Assembly (NCBI GenBank): GCA_026388315.1
Contig: JAPLKA010000118.1
Coordinates: 1-64,000 of the forward strand
DNA length: 64,000 nt
Direction: 5' to 3'
Origin: Pseudomonadota bacterium
GTDB lineage: Bacteria; Desulfobacterota; Syntrophorhabdia; Syntrophorhabdales; Syntrophorhabdaceae
Below are positions 52,540 to 59,619 of the stretch, piece after piece. Within the stretch, counting starts at the first letter, position 1. Every line of letters begins with the position of its first letter. The position numbers were made by a program, and so were the translations under genes. The notes beneath the pieces are model-generated. The model was not told the DNA's origin. It did no database searches and saw nothing but the letters and a program-made list of their open reading frames with translations.

Positions 52540-52660
52540 CCCCTCATTACAATTCAAAAAGTGAGCCTCGTGCGGGATGATCAGCGCAATTTCTTCCCTT
52601 TGCGCTTTTGCCGGTACAGCGTCTGCCCCGTCACCTCCGGCAACAACTGGCAGTTTGCTT
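52540..52660 (-). pseudogene. Decayed fragment of a KASIII (fabH-like) gene
   Basis: The minus-strand translation reads REEIALIIPHEAHF, closely matching KEEVALIIPHQANL around the active-site His of the intact KASIII 2 kb away. DNA matches at 50420-50530 include ATGATCAGCGCAA and GTCACCT. No start, no Cys or Asn region and no normal length remain. It is in frame with the ACP but a ribosome binding site separates them. The rest of 52471-52863 shows nothing else. Confidence 0.8.
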
Positions 52661-52863
52661 TTCAGCATGCGATAAGGATAACAAAAGAAAAACAAACTAT
52701 CAATACTAACGTATCGATTTTATGGCTAAAAACCAGAGGGCTAATGCCTTTAAAACAAGGGGTCAAGCAATAGTGATTCATCGCTTAAAGAATTATTGAA
52801 TGCCGTTTGAAACATGGTATAAATTGCTTCTTTGTGAAAAACTTTGTTTCAGGAAGCAAATCC

Positions 52864-53280
52864 CTACTCCCCTATAATCTTTACGAGTACCCGCTTTTTC
52901 CGTTTTCCGTCAAACTCGCCGTAAAAAATCTGTTCCCACGGCCCGAAATCGAGTTTTCCATTTGTGATGGACACCACGACCTCCCGGCCCATCACTGAAC
53001 GTTTGAGATGACCGTCTGCGTTATCCTCTCCCGTGTTATGACGATACTGGGAAACGGGTTCATGGGGAGCCAGTTTCTCCAGCCACTCGTCAAGGTCCTG
53101 ATGAAGGCCGCGCTCGTCGTCATTTATGAAAACCGACGCTGTTATGTGCATGGCGTTACAGAGCAGCAGGCCTTCCGTTATACCGCTCTCCCTGAGGCAT
53201 TCTTCCACTTGAGAGGTGATGTTGATATATGCCCTTCTCGTGGATGTGTTGAACCATAACTCTTTCCGGTAGCTCTTCAT
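52864..53280 (-). CDS. YjbQ-family protein (secondary thiamine-phosphate synthase)
   Basis: A 138-residue protein of the YjbQ/UPF0047 family. [39 protein letters not shown] and [15 protein letters not shown] are the family's conserved blocks. Members have weak thiamine-phosphate synthase activity; the main role is unknown. AAGGAGAACACC sets the start at 53280; the frame extends upstream by 28 codons without homology. Confidence 0.9.
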   Translation of the reverse strand: MKSYRKELWFNTSTRRAYINITSQVEECLRESGITEGLLLCNAMHITASVFINDDERGLHQDLDEWLEKLAPHEPVSQYRHNTGEDNADGHLKRSVMGREVVVSITNGKLDFGPWEQIFYGEFDGKRKKRVLVKIIGE

Positions 53281-53442
53281 CTGTGGTGTTCTCCTTTTTT
53301 CTTTTTCTGCCACATTTCCCCCTGAACCTGCAAGGAAAATCATAACAGGAATAAGTTCTCGCACGCGCTATTGAACACCACTTAAAAGCGGTAAGCTGCC
53401 GATGACCGCCAAAGGCTCCCTTTCAAGAAGCAGGAATTATTA

Positions 53443-54147
53443 TTAAAAAGTCTCCCCCCACCTTTTCAACACTTGATTGATTTTATCAGAAATAATCCTT
53501 CTGGCATCATACCGGTCTACACCACGCATGAGAAGTTCGTCGTATTCTGTTTCGGCGTGCCGTATGTGTGCTACTATTGCAAGGGTTATAGATTTTTCAT
53601 CGAACCCTTTTGCCTCCTTTGAACGTCCTACCCTACCGCTGTATTTATCGCATGCATGTTCAGCTATTTTCACCTCCAAACCGAGGGGCATGCAAGGATA
53701 GTATCGGCGTATCTGTTCGCCGTACTTTTTCACGTATTCTTTATCGATTACTTCGCGTCTTTCGGCCTCACGGTTTCTCCGGCGCTCTCTTGCCTCTGTG
53801 TCAGCCAGGCACTCTGTCTCTGCCTGCTCAAGCGCACTCTCTTCAACCAGGAGTCCTTGTCGTTCATATCGCTTTCTTGCCTTTGACCATTTTAAAACAA
53901 CTGCATATAATTGAGAGTTTTTCTTAGCCCTCCGGGTTAACGCTGTATTACCCGACGGAAGGAACCGCAGGTGTCCCAAGTCAGCACATTCCAGGCACAG
54001 CGCCCCTTTGTTTTTGGCGAGGGTTATCCATGCATGTGGTCCGAGATCTTCCCCACACTCAGAGCAAGTTGACTCCCGGGTCGAGATAAAAACCGCTATT
54101 TCGCTGTCATCGGTTTTCATAGTTCTTTCGTTCTTTATATTCATCAT
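53443..54147 (-). CDS. DUF2293 protein with N-terminal zinc ribbon
   Basis: A 234-residue protein. An N-terminal Cys4 zinc ribbon (CSECGEDLG ... ALCLECADLG) is followed by a highly charged helical middle and a C-terminal DUF2293 region (VAHIRHAETEYDELLMRG then ARRIISDKI). Function is unknown. The start at 54147 lacks a good ribosome binding site; an internal ATG at codon 10 is possible. It stands alone between yjbQ and pst. Confidence 0.82.
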   Translation of the reverse strand: MMNIKNERTMKTDDSEIAVFISTRESTCSECGEDLGPHAWITLAKNKGALCLECADLGHLRFLPSGNTALTRRAKKNSQLYAVVLKWSKARKRYERQGLLVEESALEQAETECLADTEARERRRNREAERREVIDKEYVKKYGEQIRRYYPCMPLGLEVKIAEHACDKYSGRVGRSKEAKGFDEKSITLAIVAHIRHAETEYDELLMRGVDRYDARRIISDKINQVLKRWGETF

Positions 54148-54310
54148 CTATTATTACAATCAGGTATCAGAATCAAGACAATAATGATTGCCGGATGAAA
54201 CAGAGTACTTTAGCATTTATGGGGATACAGGATATTTATACAACAATTAATGGTAGGAGGAAGCTATACGTAACAAAAAAATGGTTATCTGAATTATCCC
54301 TTTGAAAGAA

Positions 54311-54339
54311 TTAACACAAAATTAACACACCATTCATTA
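54311..54339 (+). promoter_or_regulatory. Pho-box-like direct repeats
   Basis: TTAACAC-aaaa-TTAACAC-acca-TTCATTA: three 7-base units with an 11-base period, the spacing of PhoB boxes. It lies 52-80 bases before the pstS start. PhoB binding is inferred. Confidence 0.7.
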
Positions 54340-54390
54340 CATAATAACAATCACTGTGTATATTAAGAAAAACATTTGCAGGAGGAAAAG

Positions 54391-55446
54391 ATGACCACTT
54401 TACGTAAAAAATCGATTGTTGCGGTGCTTGTTTTTGGTTTGTTGCTATTCGGAGTTATAGCTAACGCAGCAGAGAAGGAGCTGATCGGCGCAGGGGCAAC
54501 ATTCCCGCAGCCCCTTTATTCGAAGTTATTCGACGTATACAACCAGCAAAACAAGATAATGATTAACTACCAGGGTATCGGCTCAGGCGGCGGTATCAAC
54601 CAGCTTATTAAAAAGACGGTTGATTTCGGCGGAACCGATGCGTTCATGACAGAAAAAGAACTGAAAGACGCGGGGGCTCCTGTACTTCACATATCTACCT
54701 GCCTCGGTGCGGTTGTGGTAACATACAGCCTTCCCGGCAATCCGAAAATCAATTTTACACCAGATGTCGTGGCGGATATCTTTCTCGGGAGGATTACAAA
54801 ATGGAATGACCCCAGGATTGCTTCTGCAAACAAGGATGTGAAGCTCCCCGATCTTTCAATCAGCGTTGTCCACCGGGCCGATGGAAGCGGTACAACGTAT
54901 ATATTCAGTGAATACCTTACAAAGGTAAGTAAAGAATGGAAAGAAAAGATGGGAACCGGTAAATCCATAAACTGGCCGGCAGGGCAGATAGGGCAGAAAG
55001 GTAATCCGGGTGTGGCCGGCTATGTGAAGCAGACACCGGGTTCAATTGGTTATGTAGAGCTCCTCTACGCAATGCAGAATAAGATGCCCTATGGCAATAT
55101 AAAAAATAGAGCAGGCAAGTTCGTTGAGCCTACTCCAAAATCAGTCAGCAGTGCGGCAAATGTGAAAATTCCTGATGACACAAACGTTTCGCTTACCGAC
55201 ACAGATGCAAAGGATGGGTATCCGATAAGCGGTTTTACATGGCTTATTTTTTACAAGGAACAGAATTACGGCGGCAGATCAAAGGAAAAGGCCGAAGTGC
55301 TGTCAAAGCTCCTCATGTGGATGGTTGGTGACGGACAAAAATATGTTGAGCCGCTCCAGTATTCAGCGTTATCGAAAGAAGCGGCAGACAAGGCAGTGAA
55401 GATTATAAAGTCGATGACGTATAAAGGAACACCCTTGTTGAAATAA
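54391..55446 (+). CDS. pstS: Phosphate-binding protein PstS
   Basis: A 351-residue periplasmic protein with a signal peptide (likely cut after ANA). GAGATFPQPLY, GIGSGGGINQ, DFGGTDAFM and RADGSGTTYIFSEYL form the phosphate site. AGGAGG sets the start at ATG 54391. It delivers phosphate to PstCA. First gene of pstSCAB-phoU. Confidence 0.96.
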   Translation: MTTLRKKSIVAVLVFGLLLFGVIANAAEKELIGAGATFPQPLYSKLFDVYNQQNKIMINYQGIGSGGGINQLIKKTVDFGGTDAFMTEKELKDAGAPVLHISTCLGAVVVTYSLPGNPKINFTPDVVADIFLGRITKWNDPRIASANKDVKLPDLSISVVHRADGSGTTYIFSEYLTKVSKEWKEKMGTGKSINWPAGQIGQKGNPGVAGYVKQTPGSIGYVELLYAMQNKMPYGNIKNRAGKFVEPTPKSVSSAANVKIPDDTNVSLTDTDAKDGYPISGFTWLIFYKEQNYGGRSKEKAEVLSKLLMWMVGDGQKYVEPLQYSALSKEAADKAVKIIKSMTYKGTPLLK

Positions 55447-55488
55447 CTAAGCACTATGCACTAAAGGCTATGAGCAATGCACTAATTA
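55447..55488. repeat. 7-base periodic tract (R3) between pstS and pstC
   Basis: CTAAGCA CTATGCA CTAAAGG CTATGAG CAATGCA CTAATTA fills the whole pstS-pstC gap, from the last base of the pstS stop to one base before the pstC start codon, leaving no ribosome binding site. Confidence 0.9.
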
Positions 55489-55489
55489 T

Positions 55490-56383
55490 ATGCTGACAAA
55501 AGATAAAACAGAAAAGAGATTCAATCTGATTCTGAAAGTGACTGCCCTTTTTGTTGTGGCTTTGCTTGTTGTGATCTGCCTGACGCTTATCGTCGCTTCT
55601 GTCCCGTCGATAAGAACCTTTGGATTCGGATTCTTTATCGGAAAGACATGGGATGCCGCATCGGAAAAATTCGGAGCGCTTCCCTTTCTTGTCGGGACGC
55701 TCCTCACTTCCTTCCTGGCGCTTGCAATATCAATCCCTTTTTCTATTGCCATCTCAATCTTTCTCGGAGAGTATTTCAAGGAAGGGGCAATTTCCACGTT
55801 TTTAAGAAGTTCCGTTGAAGTGTTAGCCGGCATCCCTTCCGTTATTTTTGGCCTCTGGGGGCTATTTCTCCTCATGCCTCTCGTAAGGATGATAGAAATG
55901 CAAGTCGGTGTGGTACCCCATGGGGTAGGGATACTGACTGCGTCTTTGATACTCTCCATCATGGTCATCCCTTTCTCGGCTTCAATTGGGAGAGAGGTGG
56001 TAATCCTTGTGCCCTCAGATTTGAAAGAGGCTGCATACTCATTGGGCGCTACACGGTTTGAAGTGATTAAAAATATTATCATTCCTTATGCACGTTCAGG
56101 CATCTTTGCCGGGCTGCTTCTTGCCCTGGGCAGGGCAATCGGTGAAACAATGGCGGTGACAATGCTTATCGGGAACAGCAATTTCCTCCCTACAGGCATC
56201 TTCAGCCCTGCAAATACTATGGCAAGCGTTATTGCAAATGAATTTGCCGAGGCAACGGGGATAACGGCATCATCACTTATCTATGTGGGGCTTGTGCTTT
56301 TTCTTGTCACGACAATTGTCAACATCATCGGCACATATGTCATCAAGAAAATAAGCCTTGAAGCATCCAAAGAGGTAACATAA
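55490..56383 (+). CDS. pstC: Phosphate ABC transporter permease PstC
   Basis: A 297-residue permease with six helices. The ATPase-contact loop is LKEAAYSLGATRFEVI and LGRAIGETMAVTMLIG is typical. ATG 55490 has no ribosome binding site because a 7-base periodic tract precedes it. It overlaps pstA by one base (TAATG). Confidence 0.95.
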   Translation: MLTKDKTEKRFNLILKVTALFVVALLVVICLTLIVASVPSIRTFGFGFFIGKTWDAASEKFGALPFLVGTLLTSFLALAISIPFSIAISIFLGEYFKEGAISTFLRSSVEVLAGIPSVIFGLWGLFLLMPLVRMIEMQVGVVPHGVGILTASLILSIMVIPFSASIGREVVILVPSDLKEAAYSLGATRFEVIKNIIIPYARSGIFAGLLLALGRAIGETMAVTMLIGNSNFLPTGIFSPANTMASVIANEFAEATGITASSLIYVGLVLFLVTTIVNIIGTYVIKKISLEASKEVT

Positions 56384-57324
56384 TGGAAGGTAACCAGGGT
56401 AGCAGATTCCCGTTGGAATCTGCACAGCGAGCACAGCGAGCGAGAGGGGGAGGCTCCGACGGCTTTGCCGGTGGAGGGGGCGACGTAAGCCCCCGTAATA
56501 GAATCATAAAAGATAATATTTTTAAAGGCGCGGTTATTCTCCTTTCATTCATATCGCTTCTCCCGCTGCTTCTCATACTCTACTACATTACAAGAAACGG
56601 TATTGCAGTGATAAACTGGGAATTTCTGACCCAGCTTCCCAGGCCCATCGGTGAAGCAGGGGGCGGTATTTACAACGCAATCATAGGAACTCTTTTTCTC
56701 ATCGTTCTTTCAAGCGTTTTGTCGATACCTTTCGGAATATCGGCAGGGATTTATCTTTCTGAAAAGGGTGAAGGAAAGATGGCCCATATTGTCAGACTCT
56801 GTGTTGTTGTCCTGCAGGGCACACCATCGATTGTCATAGGTATTGTTGCATATATGTGGGTTGTTGGACCTTTCCAAGGTTTTTCAGCTTTATCGGGAGG
56901 CGTTGCCCTCAGTATCATGATGCTGCCCGTTATTATCAAAACCACGGAAGAGACTCTGAAACTTATGCCTTACTCACTGAAAGAGGCCTCCCTTGCCCTT
57001 GGAGTGCCATATTATAAGACAATCCTGAAGGTCATTCTGCCCACAGGATTAAGCGGTATTCTGACAGGCATACTGCTCAGCGTTGCACGGATTACCGGAG
57101 AAACTGCACCGCTTCTCTTTACCGCTTTTGGTAACCAGTTTATGAATTATAACATCTTTAAACCTATGGATTCTTTGCCGTACCGTATTTTTTATTATGC
57201 AATGAGCCCTTATCCTGAATGGCACACATTTGCGTGGGGAGCTTCATTTATCCTCGTGGTAGTGGTCCTGGGCTTCAATCTCATCGCAAGGGGGATAGCA
57301 ACTAAATGGAAAGTCCAGTTTTAG
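56383..57324 (+). CDS. pstA: Phosphate ABC transporter permease PstA with repeat-encoded N terminus
   Basis: A 313-residue permease. After five residues (MEGNQ), residues 6-38 are encoded by an inverted R1 repeat ([18 protein letters not shown] and preceding residues); normal PstA sequence follows from [17 protein letters not shown]. The contact loop [16 protein letters not shown] and [12 protein letters not shown] are intact. No alternative start with a ribosome binding site exists after the repeat, so the repeat is probably translated as a flexible cytoplasmic tail. It overlaps pstB by 19 bases. Confidence 0.93.
   Translation: MEGNQGSRFPLESAQRAQRARGGGSDGFAGGGGDVSPRNRIIKDNIFKGAVILLSFISLLPLLLILYYITRNGIAVINWEFLTQLPRPIGEAGGGIYNAIIGTLFLIVLSSVLSIPFGISAGIYLSEKGEGKMAHIVRLCVVVLQGTPSIVIGIVAYMWVVGPFQGFSALSGGVALSIMMLPVIIKTTEETLKLMPYSLKEASLALGVPYYKTILKVILPTGLSGILTGILLSVARITGETAPLLFTAFGNQFMNYNIFKPMDSLPYRIFYYAMSPYPEWHTFAWGASFILVVVVLGFNLIARGIATKWKVQF
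56402..56496 (-). repeat. Repeat family R1, copy C, inside pstA
   Basis: Inverted copy. On the plus strand: GCAGATTCC-cgtt-GGAATCTGC (56402-56423), a CGAGCGAGAGGGGG core, then hairpin 2 CTCCgaCGGC-ttt-GCCGgtGGAG, then hairpin 1 GGGGGC...GCCCCC. Length keeps the pstA frame open. Confidence 0.92.
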
Positions 57325-58064
57325 CTGTTGAGGATTTCTGTGCCTTTTTTGGCGACAACCAGATATTGAAGGATATCAACATTTCAATATCAAATAATCT
57401 TGTTACTGCGCTGATGGGTCCTTCCGGCTGCGGTAAAACTACCCTTATCAGATGTGTAAACAGGATGCATGAGCTGATACCCGATACAAAGGTGTCAGGC
57501 AAGATGTACCTGAAGGGCGAAGATGTCTACGCTATGGAGCCTATTTTCCTGAGGCGGAAGATAGGTATGGTCTTCCAGAAGCCAAACCCTTTTCCTATGA
57601 TGAGCATCTACGATAATGTCATCGCGGGTTACAAATTGAACGGCCTCAGGCTCGGGAGGGATGAGTTTGACGCTATCGTTGAAAGATCATTGAAAAGCGC
57701 TGCTCTGTGGAACGAGGTGAAAGATGCACTCCATAGAAAAGGTACTTTCCTGTCGGGGGGGCAGCAACAGCGGTTGTGCATTGCCCGTGCCCTTGCGATG
57801 AATCCCGAAATTTTGTTGCTTGACGAGCCCACATCGGCCCTTGATCCGAAATCCACCGCCCATATCGAAGAGCTTATTGTGGAGCTGAAAAAGAATGTAA
57901 CCATGCTCCTTGTTACCCATAATATTGCCCAGGCAGCAAGGGTTTCTGATTTTACCGCCTTTATTTACCTGGGTGAACTGGTAGAGTTCGGACCAACGGA
58001 AAAGATGTTTACCGTGCCTAAAGATAAAAGAACTGAAGAGTATCTGACGGGAAAATTCGGATAG
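57306..58064 (+). CDS. pstB: Phosphate ABC transporter ATPase PstB
   Basis: A 252-residue ATPase. Walker [11 protein letters not shown]-loop FQKPNPFPM, signature LSGGQQQRL and Walker [12 protein letters not shown] are intact. It powers phosphate import through PstCA. Its start lies within the 3' end of pstA. Confidence 0.97.
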   Translation: MESPVLAVEDFCAFFGDNQILKDINISISNNLVTALMGPSGCGKTTLIRCVNRMHELIPDTKVSGKMYLKGEDVYAMEPIFLRRKIGMVFQKPNPFPMMSIYDNVIAGYKLNGLRLGRDEFDAIVERSLKSAALWNEVKDALHRKGTFLSGGQQQRLCIARALAMNPEILLLDEPTSALDPKSTAHIEELIVELKKNVTMLLVTHNIAQAARVSDFTAFIYLGELVEFGPTEKMFTVPKDKRTEEYLTGKFG

Positions 58065-58080
58065 GAGGGGAAGGGGTCTG

Positions 58081-58749
58081 ATGTTAGAAGAGAAAATAAC
58101 CGCACTCAGAAAGGAACTCATCGAGTATGCTGCAATTATTGAAGGAATGATCGAAGGGAGTGTCAACGCTCAGCTCAGAAAAGACAGTGCAGTGCTCATG
58201 GAAATTATCGAAAAGGATGAGCCGATAGCGAATGATGTGGAAATTACCATTGAGGACATGTGTATCGGCATGATTGCCCAGTTCCAGCCAAAGGCTAAAG
58301 ATTTGAGGACGATCCTTATGATTTTGAAGATTAATAATGATCTGGAGAGGGCAGGAGACCATGCCGTAAATATCGCTGAGAGTGGGCTTTTTTTAAATGA
58401 CCGGCCACAGTTGAAACCACTCATCGATATCCCCAGAATGGCACAGGATTCTATAAATATGTTGAAGGACAGCATAACGTCATTCATTAATGAAGACTCT
58501 CCGCTGGCATACAACGTCTGTGAACGGGACAATGAAGTTGATGAACTGGGGAATCAGATCTTGCGTGAACTGATTACTTACATGACGTGTGATCCTTCCA
58601 CTATCGAGCGTTCCCTTCAACTGCTCAAAATAGCACGCAACCTTGAGCGTATTGCTGACCTGTCAACGAATATCTGTGAGGATGTTATCTTTATGGTAGA
58701 TGGAGCGATTATAAAGCATCATATATTAGACAAGAACATCCTTGTATAG
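58081..58749 (+). CDS. phoU: Phosphate signalling protein PhoU
   Basis: A 222-residue protein with two three-helix repeats, each with an E/DxxxD metal motif (NNDLERAGDHAVNIAE and ARNLERIADLSTNICED). PhoU links Pst activity to PhoR and restrains phosphate uptake. AGGAGGGG precedes ATG 58081. Last gene of the pst operon. Confidence 0.96.
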   Translation: MLEEKITALRKELIEYAAIIEGMIEGSVNAQLRKDSAVLMEIIEKDEPIANDVEITIEDMCIGMIAQFQPKAKDLRTILMILKINNDLERAGDHAVNIAESGLFLNDRPQLKPLIDIPRMAQDSINMLKDSITSFINEDSPLAYNVCERDNEVDELGNQILRELITYMTCDPSTIERSLQLLKIARNLERIADLSTNICEDVIFMVDGAIIKHHILDKNILV

Positions 58750-58772
58750 TGAAGAAACCTGCCAATAAAGAC

Positions 58773-58807
58773 AAAAAAAGGGCTTCCCCATACGGGAAAC
58801 CCTTTTT
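58773..58807. terminator. Bidirectional terminator after phoU
   Basis: AAAAAGGGcTTCCC-catac-GGGAAaCCCTTTTT between the convergent phoU and CoxG-like genes. Confidence 0.9.
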
Positions 58808-58827
58808 ACATTCGATGCTTAAATCTG

Positions 58828-59280
58828 CTATATCAGTGTCTTTAACTTTGCCTGAAGGTTCTTGGTAAATTCTTTCTCTGTATCTTTGGCTTTTGCCCTC
58901 ATGATCCTGTCGCCGAACATGGCCAGTTTTCCTACGATGCTCACATCTGATTTATACGTAACCTCTACCATACCCGGAGATACCTCTTTCAAATCTACAG
59001 AGGTATTATTCTTAAAATGACCGAGCTTCGTTACGTCTTCGCCTTCACCTTCGATCTCAATGTGTGTCGGCTTCTCAATCTTTGTCATTTTGTTGACGAA
59101 TTTCAGCTTCGCCGTGATGATGCCGACCTTCTGCTTTACGACGCACTCATAGGTTGTATCATCGATGACCTTCACGGACTCCGTGCCGGGCACACATGTC
59201 ATGATACTCTCCGGTTTCAGCATGAAATCAAACAGCTTATCAATAGGTGCAGCTACTGTAAAACTACCCTCTATAATCAT
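58828..59280 (-). CDS. CoxG-like SRPBCC family protein
   Basis: A 150-residue protein of the carbon monoxide dehydrogenase subunit G family. FTVAAPIDKLFDFMLKPE, CVPGTESV and the YKSDVSIVGKLAMFG segment define it. CoxG anchors or assists maturation of molybdenum hydroxylases at the membrane. It lies downstream of such an enzyme's genes, separated by a small zinc-finger gene. Confidence 0.88.
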   Translation of the reverse strand: MIIEGSFTVAAPIDKLFDFMLKPESIMTCVPGTESVKVIDDTTYECVVKQKVGIITAKLKFVNKMTKIEKPTHIEIEGEGEDVTKLGHFKNNTSVDLKEVSPGMVEVTYKSDVSIVGKLAMFGDRIMRAKAKDTEKEFTKNLQAKLKTLI

Positions 59281-59334
59281 ACCTTCCTCCTACGCTGATA
59301 TTTTATTTTCACAAAGCCATTTTTGCATTTTTGC

Positions 59335-59376
59335 CTATGCACTGTACTCTATGCTCTACGCTAAACGCTATTCGCT
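59335..59376. repeat. 7-base periodic tract (R3)
   Basis: CTATGCA CTGTACT CTATGCT CTACGCT AAACGCT ATTCGCT between the CoxG-like and zinc-finger genes, starting 54 bases upstream of the CoxG-like start codon. Confidence 0.82.
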
Positions 59377-59380
59377 GCCT

Positions 59381-59596
59381 CTATAGTTTATCTTGAGCCT
59401 TCTCAATAAGATCAGAGAGAATCTCATAGCTCTTGTTTCCGGGCTCTGATATTTGGGAAAGCAACAGGTCAATATATGAATATCCCTGTGATTCGATCCA
59501 GGCCTTGTGGCTTTTATCACCCGTTCCAAACATATGCCTTGCAACCTGTTTACTGTTTGGCCATTCTTTCTTGCATGCAGGACATTTAAAGTTCAC
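59381..59596 (-). CDS. Small zinc-finger protein (C2H2-like)
   Basis: A 71-residue protein beginning FKCPACKKEW with a CxxC followed by ARHMFGTGDKSH, giving a Cys2His2-like zinc site. AGGAGG lies 7 bases before GTG 59596. It is between the molybdenum hydroxylase large subunit and the CoxG-like gene on the same strand, so it may be part of that operon. Function unknown; nucleic-acid or protein binding is possible. Confidence 0.8.
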   Translation of the reverse strand: MNFKCPACKKEWPNSKQVARHMFGTGDKSHKAWIESQGYSYIDLLLSQISEPGNKSYEILSDLIEKAQDKL

Positions 59597-59619
59597 GGTA
59601 TACCTCCTTTATCGGTAAC

